A stretch of DNA of 64,000 nt from Allantophomopsis cytisporea (Eukaryota > Ascomycota > Leotiomycetes > Phacidiales > Phacidiaceae): NCBI GenBank assembly GCA_024752435.1, contig CP103025.1:434001-498000 (forward strand). The letters are read 5' to 3'. Below the pieces are notes generated by a model, which did no database searches, was not told the origin of the DNA, and saw nothing but the letters and a program-made list of their open reading frames with translations. Positions 23,101 through 34,391 of this stretch are shown in pieces (the stretch's first letter is position 1; every line of letters starts with the position of its first letter). The position numbers and the translations under genes were made by a program.

Positions 23101-26100
23101 AACTATGTCCAATAACACAATCGGGAATGATATTCCAGGACATGAACATCTGAGCCAGTGCGAATTCGAGAGCGACACAAGCACATTGTTCAACAATGAC
23201 TGCTTCTGCACCATTTTCTAGAGTTGGTTTCTCCTGTGAGAAGAACGAAAGTAAGCCTGGAAAGCCCATATCTCGAACAATGCTATTACACGTAATTATA
23301 TGTCGTCGGAATAAGGCTGATGTTTGCATCAATTCATGACCCATTCCTTGATAAATGCCACCTTGCCCAGAAAAGACAAACACAACAGGCCTGGAGGACT
23401 CGGCAGGTTTGATATCGGTAGTATCAACGTCATGCAATAGCTGCCTCAACCCATAGACAGAAGAACATGGGAATGCGACGCGATAATCGTAGAGCTGACG
23501 GCGAGCAGTCGCAGTGTAGCAAATATCTTTTAGGGAAAGAGGTTTGTCCGGGTCGAGGAATTGCAAATGGGCTCTGATCGAATCTTGAAGAGCATGGCGG
23601 GTCTTGGCAGAGATAGCAAATGGATATGAGGATTGGACTATGTCCTGGGTTTTATAATCTGGTTTTGCCACATATTCTTCCAATAAGAGCGCACCGTTCG
23701 AACCGGCAGCCCCAAAATTATTGAGCATTGCCCTGCGAGGAGTGTTACCCATCTTCTGCCATCTTCGTGTCTGCAACGGTATTTGTATATTACGCTTCTT
23801 TAGTTCCTTGATGTTTGGGTTCAAGCTTTGGAGGCTCGCCTGCTTGAAGATGACTTTGTTTCGAAGCATGAGCAATAGTTTGACAAGGCCGGCCGCACCA
23901 GAAGCAGCCTCACAATGGCCAATGTTAGCCTTGATTGAGCTCACAATGAGGGGGTTGGCTTCGGTGTGATGGTTCCCAAATACTTCCATCAGACTTGCAA
24001 TTTCGCGGGTGTCGCCAGCTTGCGTACCAGTTCCATGGGCTTCGACGACATTCAACGATGAAGGCTCAACTCCAGTCTTTTGCAACAGACTTTTGAAGAG
24101 GCTTACTTGTGTGCTGCTATGGGGGTGTGTGATCGAGCGTGCGTTTCCACTCTGGTTGACAACCACATCTCTGATGATGCCATGGATTCGATCATTTTCG
24201 GCTATGGCATCAGAAAGCCGTTTCATGACGAAGACGACGCATCCTTCAGCCCTAGTATATCCATCCGCAGAGACATCAAAGGATTTACATCCTCCAGTTT
24301 TTGACAAGAAATGTCCCTTGTCAAGTCCGATAAACATCTATTATATTGATTAGCAACACACAAAAATTGAATAGGTATCAGCATAAACCCACATCCGGGC
24401 TAGATATGGTGTTCACGCCACCAGCTAGAGCCGCTTTACAACTGCCAAAATTTAGTAAGTGAGCAATTGCCTAATCAGGAAATCCCAGGACACAGAAGGA
24501 AAACGAGGGCAGAGAAAGAAGGACAGGCGGGAGCTTGCAGAGCTTCTCGCCAGGTCTCATTCCCGAGAGAAGTAGTAATCAAAGAAATATGAACCTCATA
24601 CTCGGCGCTCTGCAAAGCTCTACAAGCGTTATATATTGACACTATAGAGGAGGAGCAAGCTGTGTCCAGGGTCATACAAGGTCCGCTAAGCTTGTATGCG
24701 TAAGAAATTCGACCACTGTGAAAAGCACGTAGGGTTCCTAAGTAACGAAGTCAGTTGCCTGAGGTCTTGGATAGAACTTGAAGAAAATACCAGGGCTATA
24801 GAACACATCAATGTCATCACGAAGATTGTCCGTATAATCCCCGGTTGCCACACCCATGTAGCAGCCCATTGTTGACCTTTGAAAAGAGGGGGTAGAATCT
24901 TGTAAGTAACCTGCATCATCTAAAGCTAATTGAGCGGTATGAAGTAGAATGCGCTGCTCTGAAGACGTCAATCTCAGGAAACAATGGGAGCGTTGTCGAC
25001 ATACGAGGGTCCATGGATTTTGCCTCTCGAGGAGAAATGGAAAAGAACGCATGATCAAAATTCCACATATCGTCCACGAAAGCCCCATGTTGAGCATGCA
25101 TCGAACGTGTGTTGGTGTTAGTATCCTTAGAATAGTAATCTGACAATTTGAATCGGTTTTCGGGTATCTATATGGAAATGAATCAAGTCGGCTTTTAGAA
25201 GAGATATTAAAGATATTTAGACTCACCAGTTCAACAGCATTTAGCCCCTTAGAAAGTGTATCTAAAAGCTGTTCAAGCCCTTTACCTTTTGGCAAGTCAA
25301 ATCCCATGCCCACTATGGCAATTTCACCTCCATGACAAGTACCGGCCACTGCGTCCTGGAGCTTTGTAAAAGACATGCTCATTTTTGTCAACCTGCCGTG
25401 GCTTGCCGAGCTCTGGGATTCTGACAACAGAAAGTCTGAACCAGGTCCGTATGCCTGTACCTGAACCATTAGATCCGATGAGTTGTTGAGAGTGAGATGA
25501 GTTTCCTGGATCAGATTGTCGAAAGTTAAGCTCCAAGCGACACAATGCACAAGCAAGTGCCTCGCTACCCATGTAACAAGCGGAATAGACTCTGTCATGG
25601 GGTCTAATAAGGATCCATCTAGAGTAGACCTAACAGGCTTCTTGAGATCAGACATTGTCGGAAACCTTATAGCTCGAAGTTTCATATCGTTCGCTACCTG
25701 TAGTACAACGTCGTCAAGTTGATCACCACCATGATACCAGGCATGAACATAAGCAAACCTTGTTGGATGATCATCACCAAGTTGGCGTTTAAGACTTATG
25801 AGACTCGAGGCTGGACCGGAAATTGAGATGACTTCGGGAGACGAGATGGCTGATATACAGAGCTTGTTGGTCCCATTCTAGAGCCAATCAGTCTTATCTG
25901 CCCAAGGGAAGGCCATGGCAGTCTTACTGGCATGGAGCTTTTCAACAGTCTCTCTATTTGTTGTACATCAATGCCGCTTACCACTAGTGACCACGACGCA
26001 TCACCCGCTTGCCCGTCTTCCTCAATCAGTGTTCGAAGCACTGCGCGAAATCCTATCCAAAAAGCCAGGCGAAATGCTGCAACTCCAAAGCGAAGATACT

Positions 26101-26670
26101 GTGTTATATCATTAGAAGCTGCCACCACAACTGCAGGAATTAGACCCGCACAAAATCCGGAAGTCTCCAAGACCTCGTTATATGAGGTAGTGAAGTCCGA
26201 GCCCATGCACTCGATGTTTGCTATATACTGCAAGAGCTGGTAAAGGCACAGTGTCGTTGCTTGGAGAACGCCATTCTTGTGGTATTCCTCAGGGGGGCGC
26301 AGGATTGAGTGTATGTTGCTAAATTTATCTGGATTGAGCTTCAGTATGTTTCTGGTGCCGCTGTCGAGGCTGGAAATTTCTTCCAGAAACGCGATATGGC
26401 ACAAAGTTAACAATTTTGGCTATTCGAGGTATCGGTATTAGTGTTTCCATATCCAGGCCAAGAAAGGATAGAGGATTTATCAAAGGGCAGAGACTGCTGA
26501 ACTGGAGAACTACCCGCTCCAGGAGACTGATCACTTACAGCGGTTATTGATTTTGCAGTAGCGTTTTCAAGAGCAGAAGAAGTTGCGGACGAAAACAGGT
26601 TCCGCGATCCTTGCCCACTGAATAGAATTATTCGGCGATGCCTCATCTCTGGATTGGTCACAGGGGTCAT
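20103..26670 (-). CDS. Non-reducing polyketide synthase, SAT-KS-AT-PT-ACP-TE
   Basis: Nine exons in transcript order: 26539-26670, 25928-26419, 25227-25877, 25005-25167, 24791-24958, 24602-24737, 24393-24441, 20216-24337 and 20103-20159; 1,989 residues. SAT has Cys134 in GFCAG. KS has Cys563 in DTACSSS, His698 in HGTGT and His738 in NIGHCEAASG. AT has Ser1009 in GHSLGEY. PT has His1322 in GHNVGG and Asp1508. There is a single ACP, Ser1669 in LGLDSMM. TE has Ser1829 in GWSFGG, Asp1856 and His1963. All catalytic residues are present. No ketoreductase, dehydratase, enoylreductase or C-methyltransferase domain exists, so the chain stays unreduced and is folded by PT into an aromatic ring, then released by TE. 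The final 57-nt exon restores the usual ending AACRYIDGE. It is divergent from the A-T-R reductase over 494 bp. Chain length and product are unknown; a small aromatic acid is inferred from the partner reductase. Confidence 0.95.
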
Positions 26671-27164
26671 GGCTATTGGAAGACGTATTCATAAGATCTA
26701 GAGAAATTGTTGGACAAGCTGGATACTTGCTAAGATAAAAATTGATGAAATAGAAAGTCCATAACCGTATGCATATGAAAAGACAAAATCTCACATCGAT
26801 CTATTTTAGACGCTTGTCTTGAAAGGCCCGGGGTGAGAAAAGCTGAACCTCCTCTGGGGAGGGGAGGGGCGCGATGGAGGAGAGAGGGAGAGATGAGCCC
26901 AGTTGCCATCTCCCAGAAGGCTACTCCGGTCCTCCTCGTCCCAGCCCTCGACCTCTATTGTTCACCGCTCCTTCATTTGCAATCCTCCTCGCCATGTCAA
27001 ATAATTTTCTGACTTGAGGCACACCGCTGTATATATGTTTACAGCAATGTGTGACAGTGATTCGCGGATTGTATACTCAGTTGCTCTGTGTATATGTTGC
27101 AGTTGGTACCGTAACAAGGTTGCAAGAGTGTAGATATTCTACTCTCGTGCTCACGACAATAGAT
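26671..27164. promoter_or_regulatory. Bidirectional promoter of PKS and A-T-R reductase
   Basis: 494 bp between divergent start codons. Near the middle is an exact cluster motif (26923-26932). Three exact CAGTTG elements, reverse of the Myb-type CAACTG, lie at 26900-26905, 27078-27083 and 27100-27105, plus TAACCG at 26762-26767. A G-rich block at 26854-26869 contains two AGGGG stress-type elements and CTGGGG, which fits the CreA consensus SYGGRG. Short consensus matches can occur by chance. Confidence 0.6.
26923..26932 (+). promoter_or_regulatory. Cluster motif, exact copy, shared PKS/A-T-R promoter
   Basis: ACTCCGGTCC, 253 bp from the PKS start and 233 bp from the A-T-R start. A single central site could serve both genes. 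Confidence 0.6.
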
Positions 27165-30100
27165 ATGAATCGCCTAAGCGGCCGCTTCGAGCGCGCAACC
27201 TTCCAGCTCAATGCACAGCCATCGCCAACGAACCAGCAGTGCGAAGGCGATCAAGGCGAACAAGGCGAACAAGAATCGATTCGTTGTCTGCCGGATCTGA
27301 TACGATTCAATGCCCTCCGGAACTCTTCTCACGTTTTCTGTTTGCAGGGCCAAGTATCTGCATCCTCAGGCGCGAGCGTGACCTTAGAGTTTATAAGCAT
27401 AACCTATCTTGAGCTGGCACACGCCGTCGAGAGCTGTTGCAGATGGATTTTGAGCAATGTCGACGACACTTTCGAGGCACGTTTGGAAAGCAATGGCTTC
27501 GTACGCAAAGCCCGCCCTATCGCGTTGTTTATGGAGAGTGACATTGGCTTGTTCATATACCTAACAGCCCTACTGACTCTTAATATACCGGTACAGTCCT
27601 CCAAAGCTCTATTGGTGTGCTATATTAAGATTTATTATAAACAGTGCCTTCTGTTGTCCATTCGACTCAGTCCTGCTGCCACACGCAACCTTCTTAGGGA
27701 AACTTCAGCATCATGCTTTATCGCTTCGCCTCGAATGCTTTCCAACGCGCAGAATGCGCTCTCGGCGGACACTCCAAAGGAAACCTCTTCAGTTCAAATT
27801 TTGGCCGCATCCCCGTTCAACGAATTCTTGAGCGATTGCAAGGAAAATGACCATAATTTCGAACGACTAACAGCTTGCCGGCAATTTGTCCGTGAGTCGG
27901 ACCGACGTGTCTTTATTCTTCACAGCTCTGGGACCACAGGTTAGAACCCAAGTCTCCCCTAGCTCTTATTTCTCTAACAATTTTTATAGGATTGCCTAAA
28001 GCTATATCTCTCGCGCATAGGAATCTACTGGGATACGCTGCTTGTCACTCTTTTCCACCAAATTCAGATGAACACAGCAAAGGGGTCAATCTTTCAACGC
28101 TCCCACTTTATCATGTAACAATGAGGGCACCCATCTAGTCTGAAGCCAGTTATCTGACTCCTTATAGGGCTTTGGTGCGCTGGGTCCATGTCTTTCGTTA
28201 TCCGTTGGAAAGACAGTATGTCTCCCACCATCATCGACAATTCCAACAGGATCATTAGTCCTTACGCTTCTTCGAAGCAAACGAATGAATTCCATGATGA
28301 GCGTCCCTGCCATAATGGAAGAGATTGCCCTCTCTGAAGATTTTTCATCCTCTGTGCAAGAACTTTCTAAGCTGGATTTTGTGGCTGTGGGCGGTGGAAG
28401 CATGCGTCCTTCAGTCGCAGAGAGAATGAATGCTCATGGAGTCAAGCTCTTGAATCATTTTGGGGCTACAGAGCTGGGAGCCCTTGCACCAATCTTTCGT
28501 CCAGGACCTGATTATGATTATCGATATCTCCGCTTGCGTACTGATTTGGGCTTGCGGCTCGACTTTCTGGACCACCGTCCTGATCGTGCAGCCAGCGAAC
28601 CTCGCCTTTGCAAGCTTATAGGCTTTCCCTTCGCTTGGAATGAAGTATTCGAACTCCAAGACCTCCTGGAAACCAATCCTCTCGCATCGGAATCTGAGGT
28701 TAGGATTTTGGGCAGAAATGACGATGTTGTGGTTTTGGGCACGGGAGAGAAAGTTTTACCCAGCTTACTTGAACGCAAGGTTGAGATGTGTCCTGAAGTC
28801 AGACGAGCTGTAATTGTCGGTGCTGGCCAATTCCAGATTGGTCTGATGGTTGAGCCTGCCAATCCCGAAGACAGTCACAATTCTTTAGTTGAAGCTATTT
28901 GGCCTAGGGTCATCGAAGCTAATTCTATAATGGATGGGCACGCCAAAATTACGACAAAAGCAGCAATATTCGTGAAACCTGGCGGAAAGGATATTCCCCT
29001 CACCGATAAAGGCTCTGTGCAACGTCGAGAAGCTTATGTTACATTTGAAGAGGAAATCAAAATGCTCTATCAAAACATGGACCATGAAGGTGGAGATGAA
29101 CCTATAGTGGCTCTTGACATTTCAGATCCCACTACAGCCATAAGAGACATTGTCCACTCATGCTTGCCTGATCATGTTCAAAAATCAGGATTCGGGGATG
29201 AGGATGACCTCATTTTGTTGGGAATGGACTCACTGCAAGCTACACGCCTACGCCGAGCGCTCAATATCTCACTACGCAAGTCCTCAGATGCCGCCGGAAA
29301 GATTGACCTACCAATCGACTTCATTTACCTTCATCCATCAATAAAGAAACTAAGTAGTGCCCTGTCGATGTATGGACAACGTCCTCTAGACACTAAGACT
29401 GACCGTCGAAGCAATATGGAACAACTGGTGGCCAATTATTGCATTAACTATACCCGCCTAGCTCCGATAACATCTGATGCGATCGTGCTATTGACAGGCG
29501 CTACTGGAAATTTAGGATCGCATTTATTAGAATCTTTGTGCGTTAACGGTCAAGTTAAGGAGATTATATGTTTGTCACGACTGCCGCCAACGTTTGAGAA
29601 TGTTCCCTTCCAGGACACCCTCTCTTCCAGACAACATAAAATTCTTCAAGAAAAGGGTATTTTTCTGTCCGAAACTGAACGGTCCAAAATCAAATTCCTA
29701 CAATGGGGTCCCTCGAATACTCATCTCGGATTGCAGCCCTCAGTTTACGAAGGCCTTGTAAATACAGTGACGCACGTTTTTCATGGTGCTTGGCCGATGG
29801 ACTTCAACCGAAAGCTGAGCTCCTTTAAATCCCAAATCGAGACCACTAGCCAACTTATCGACTTGGCCCGTGTAATACATAGACGTCGTCCATCTGTGAG
29901 ACCGAGAGTTGTGTTAGCCTCCTCTATTGCTGTGGTTGGCAGACATTCATCATCTTCTCCAGTAGTTGAAAATGTTCCTAGTGATCCCGATATCTCGGTA
30001 CCGTTGGGTTATGCAGAGGCGAAATGGGTATGTGAAAAAATCTTCGAGAATGCATTTAAAGAGTTAGGAAATGAAATAGAGCCAGTTATTGTCCGTATTG

Positions 30101-30653
30101 GTCAAATATCTGGCTCAAGACGAAGCGGATTCTGGAGTATCCAAGAACATTTGCCTGCTCTGGTGAAGTTCTCACAAATCGTTGGAATGATGCCCGATTT
30201 GCATGGAGTAAGAATCCATTTTGGTATTTTTTGTACTTATCAGACTAAATTGTATCCTAGGATCTATCGTGGTTGCCAGTTGATCTTGCAGCAATTGCAG
30301 TCACCAATTTTCTTCTAGCACCGCTCCCTCAACAGCTAGTATTCCACCTTGAAAACCCGGTTAGACAACCATGGCCTGATACTCTGACTTTCATCGAACA
30401 TATTTTGGAAATGCGGACTAGACGAGTGCCATTTAGAGATTGGATAAGCTCGGTAGCTTCAATAGAAGATAGTACAGAGAGTTTGGTTAGGTTCTTTGAA
30501 GGCGATTTTCTTAGACTAGCCTGTGGAGATGTGCGTCTTGACACTCGTCAGAGTCGCCGTGCCTCTCCAATATTGAGATCGGTCGGAGCAGTAAGTAGAG
30601 AAACTATAGGACTTTACATAGACTTCTGGAGGAGAAGCGGGTATCTCTCTTAG
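27165..30653 (+). CDS. NRPS-like carboxylic acid reductase (A-T-R)
   Basis: Five exons, 27165-27590, 27645-27939, 27990-28114, 28168-30207 and 30261-30653, 1,092 residues. The adenylation domain (about 40-560) shows HSSGTTGLPKA near 235 and NHFGATELG near 380. The carrier domain has Ser637 in LLGMDSLQ. The reductase domain (about 720-1092) has TGATGNLGSHLL for NADPH and Tyr907/Lys911 in YAEAK. There is no condensation domain. The family activates a carboxylic acid as AMP ester, loads it on the carrier thiol and reduces it to an aldehyde; fungal relatives beside non-reducing PKSs act on aryl acids. The substrate here is presumably the acid released by the adjacent PKS. The 54-nt in-frame first intron (27591-27644) is inferred because reading through inserts 18 atypical residues. 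Divergent from the PKS. Confidence 0.92.
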
Positions 30654-31072
30654 CCAAATGGAACTGCCGTTTCCATTAATTCTTAATTCCTTTTAGCCCA
30701 ATACTCTAAATGATCATCATTATTTTTAGTTATGTTATGTGGTTCACATAACTCATTCGTGATCAACTTGCCTAGAGTTCGTACTCTACCTCAACTCCGG
30801 CTGGAGTGATGCCTCTATCTGAAGAGCAGAATTCAGGCGTGTACGTTTGACATTCAGTCTACCAACGACAAATCATGCTGCAATGCTCAGAGACCTGAGT
30901 GGATGGAGACCTTCACTCCGGTCCCTCTACGCACATGTCATGCTCTCTACGCCGGTTTATTACCTCCCTGCTCGCCATATCATTCATCAATGATAACTTC
31001 TTTGCAAGTCAAATTATACACCGAGCAAAGATTTATTCATTCGAAAAACACTCACTTTCCCTCCCATTCACC
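30654..31072. promoter_or_regulatory. O-methyltransferase promoter region
   Basis: 419 bp, no gene. It has the exact cluster motif at 30915-30924 and, about 120 bp further upstream, a palindromic relative ACTCCGGCTGGAGT at 30795-30808 that shares the ACTCCGG half. Confidence 0.5.
30915..30924 (+). promoter_or_regulatory. Cluster motif, exact copy, O-methyltransferase promoter
   Basis: ACTCCGGTCC, 149 bp upstream of the OMT start codon. It is the last copy on this side of the cluster. Confidence 0.6.
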
Positions 31073-32649
31073 ATGGAGCGACCTCCCAAAACTATCTCTG
31101 ACGCCGTCACCCTCCTCCAAACCAGCGAACTTCTAACATCCTCAATCCGCACCGTCCTATCCGAATGGCAACTCGAAGCCAATGCAACCACATCAGCAGC
31201 CCTGCCCAGCCGTGACTTGCACTCGGCCCAACGCACTATCATCGCCATTGCGGGCCAATTAATTTCCTTAGTCTCCGAGCCTAGCACATACATCATCTCG
31301 ACCGCGTGCCAATACTGGGAATCACGGGCACTATATATCTGCGCTTCCTCTCGGATTCCCGATCTCCTGTCCTCGTCTCCCCTTCCAGTCGCCCTACTAT
31401 CTCTCTCCACTGGAATTGAGAGGCTGAAACTGGAAAGAATCATGCGGTGTTTATGTTCCATTCATATTTTTGAAGAGGTAGGAGAGGGGGTTTTCGGTAA
31501 TAATAGTGTGTCGAGAGCGTTGGTGGGGAATGAACCTCTCAGGGCATATGTGCTATTGTTCAATGCGGATTTATTCACCGCAGCAGATCAACTACCAAGA
31601 TATTTAGAGAGCGAAAGGGGACACTCTTACAAGGTAGATGAGACCCCATTCCAGGAGGCTGTGGGAACGAAGAAAGCCAGATGGGAGTGGTTGGAGGAAG
31701 TGAAGACGCCGGATGCATTGCAAGGGCAGGGGGTGGGTTATCCTGGGCTAATGGGGAAAGAGAGAATGGTAGATACAGGACCGGTCAAGAGGCCTGAGCA
31801 TGAAGTTTTCGGAAGGGCGATGTTGGGCGGGGGGTTGGTATATGGTGCTGCCCATCCATATGGTAAGTTTTTGGGAAAGAACTCCACCTTTTTTCTTAGC
31901 TGAGAAAGTCAGACTATCCATGGGGAGCTTTAGGTGAGGCAACGGTGGTCGATGTTGGTGGTGGCGTTGGTATGTCAAATTAATCTTTTCTATGCCCTGC
32001 CTTCTGGTTCCTAATTAGTAACAGGTGGCTTTGCTTTGCAACTTAGCAAGATATACCCCAAATTGAAACTTGTTATTCAGGATAGGCAACCTGTTCTAGA
32101 GCAAGCCGAAACCATTGTATGGCCAAAAGAGAACCCTTCTGCACTGAACGAAGGTCGTATATCGTTCATGCCCCACGACTTTTTCCAGCCAAATCCAGTC
32201 AAGGACGCTGATATATATTGGCTTCGTTATATTCTGTAAGCTATCTCAACCTTTTTTCTGCGATATAAATGGCCTCTAATATGCTGTGCCGTAGACATGA
32301 CTGGTCCGACAAATACTGCATCCGAATCTTGTCTGCCATCCGCGGATCAATGATCAACAACAAATCAAGGATCTTAATTTGCGATCAAGTCATGAATACA
32401 ACTTTGGGGTGTCCAGAATTGGACCCTGCCCCAGCACCCTTGCCCGCGAATTATGGCTATTATACACGTTACAGCCATCAGAGAGATCTAGCCATGATGG
32501 GAATCATCAACGGAATTGAGAGGACACCGGCTCAATTTGGAAAGTTGGTAGAGAAGGCAAGACTTAAAATTGAAAAGATCTGGGAGTGTAGAAGTCAAGT
32601 TTCTATCATAGAGTTGAGTGCTTTGTTAGATATGGGAATGGAAAGGTAG
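31073..32649 (+). CDS. SAM-dependent O-methyltransferase
   Basis: Four exons, 31073-31862, 31934-31969, 32025-32235 and 32295-32649, 463 residues. The second exon is only 36 nt and completes the SAM-binding glycine loop VVDVGGGVGGF (about 268-278). The catalytic base is His347 in LHDWSD. The N-terminal half is helical and matches the dimerisation region of plant and fungal class II O-methyltransferases. The start codon sits in CACCATGG, an excellent context. It should transfer methyl from SAM to a phenolic hydroxyl in the cytosol, presumably on the hydroxylated aromatic polyketide. It is co-directional with the A-T-R gene 420 bp upstream and is the last cluster gene. The target hydroxyl cannot be predicted. 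Confidence 0.92.
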
Positions 32650-33087
32650 ATAGCAGCCGACATGAGACTGAACCCTGATTTAGTTGTGTTAGTGATAATA
32701 GTAATTGTTTTATGACAGGTTTCACAGTACTAAATCTAAACTCTGAAATACTCATCGCATTTATAGACTTTCTCCGGTAACCCTTTTTCTTATCAGGCTC
32801 TACAAATTGCCAACCTACAGCTTTCACATGTTTAGACCGACCTGCTAGCGATAACAACTAATAGATGGACAGCAATTATGTCTGCGGCACGTTGAAGGTG
32901 CAAAGGCGTCTGTAGAGATGGCAATAAGAGACGGGCAGACGAATTGATGATGGCTGAAGCGAGAATATTTACAGAGGCAACTGAAAAACTGGTGGTTTTT
33001 GGAGTTAATATATCAAGGGTCAGGACTTCTATTGAATTTCGATATATCAAAGTGATATGATTCCTCAGCACAAATGTTCGTAGCTTA
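32650..33087. other. Convergent spacer at the cluster edge
   Basis: 438 bp between the 3' ends of the OMT and kinase genes. No gene, and no cluster motif seen here or upstream of the kinase, which supports the cluster boundary. Confidence 0.5.
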
Positions 33088-34391
33088 TCACTCCTTAAAC
33101 CACGGGTGCTGCAATGTTTCTTCAGCACTAGGTCGTTCAGATTGGTCACATTTCAAAACTTGATGAATCAAGTCAGTAATGACTTCGGTTTCCTCGCTGT
33201 CGATGTCGTCCGGTTTATACTTGTCAAAGCGAATTTTCAGAGAATCAGACACCAGGACATTCTTTTCCTCAAAATGACGTTCTCCATTGGGACGGAAATA
33301 TTTTTGTGCATGTGGCCATGCTGATAAGACACCATCTGGGAGTGGTCCAAGTCGGTCATGGATGTCAATCAAATGAAGATCGTCATCGTCATCTGCATAC
33401 TTCGGATCCATACCATCGACAACGAAGAGTGACATGCCAGTTATGAATTGATAGATGAGACAACCAACAGCCCAAATGTCGATCTCCTTATCGAATTTCT
33501 TTGAAAGGATAAGCTCAGGCGCTCGTAGGCTGAGTGGTGTCACCGTTTTGTCTGGAGGATCGGATTCCCAGAATGCTAGTAACAAGTTAGTAAAATCTTA
33601 TTTATGAAGGATACAAGATAGGAATGTAGTTTTACCAGCTCCGAAGTCTGAGATCTTGATCAAAAAATCTGGGCCAATGTTGACATATTCATGAAGAGAG
33701 TGGCTGTTGGCAATATACTTGGGAGCCCATCGATCTTCCTTCCCATCAAGGAGAGATAATTCGAAAATAGTATCTTTATCTTGTTGGAGGTTCTCCTCGC
33801 TCACAGAGTCCAGTAAACAAGCGGAAAAGAGTAGGTTGCCTGGTTGCATATCACCATGGACGATATTGTTCTTGTGTAACAGTGCTAGACCCGACAGAGC
33901 ATGCTTAAGGATCCTTTTTGCCATCCATTTCGGATACTTAGGATAGCTTTCGCCTGAATCCTCGTTACAGGGAAGTTTCCTAACCATTGAAGCAGCTGTT
34001 GAGCCCATAGGCTCAAAAACAAAACAGTTGTGAATTACATTAGGTCCTTGTACCAGGAAGCTTTCAAGAAGCATAAGGATATGCTGAGCAGATGGATCGT
34101 CTGCGCCAGTTCGTGAGAGGTGTGTGTATATCGATAGCTCGGTATCAAAAGATTTCAAATTTGCTACCATGACTTTCAAAGCCACATAGCGAGAGTTCCT
34201 GTTATAAGATTTAGACAACAGCTTTTGAATAAAAGTGAAGAGATGACCGCAGAACATACAACTAAATGAAAAGAAATAGCTTACTGTTCGTCCCTTGCAA
34301 GCCATACTGTGAAATAGGAGCCGTTTCCAAGCTTTCTAATGACTCGATAGATCAATGACAAAGATTCCATGGTTGGAACTTTGACTCCCAT
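33088..34391 (-). CDS. SRPK-like serine/threonine protein kinase
   Basis: Three exons, 34285-34391, 33636-34198 and 33088-33575, about 385 residues. Seen in order: glycine loop KLGNGSYFTVW, VALKVM with the ATP lysine, catalytic loop HGDMQPGNLLF, KISDFGAA, and APELIL followed by DIWAVGCLIYQF. The arrangement with a long insert between the catalytic loop and DFG fits the fungal SRPK-like group, which phosphorylates Arg/Ser-rich proteins. The catalytic loop has HGD where most kinases have HRD, but the Asp, Asn and Lys needed for catalysis are present. The start is uncertain: 34391 is the first ATG after an in-frame stop, and 34370 is a good alternative. It is not obviously part of the biosynthetic cluster. 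Confidence 0.82.

Noticed and set aside
26854..26869. G-rich block as a G-quadruplex
   Set aside because: Only three adjacent G4 runs with one-base loops; a fourth run close enough is lacking, so it is better read as C2H2-type regulator sites.
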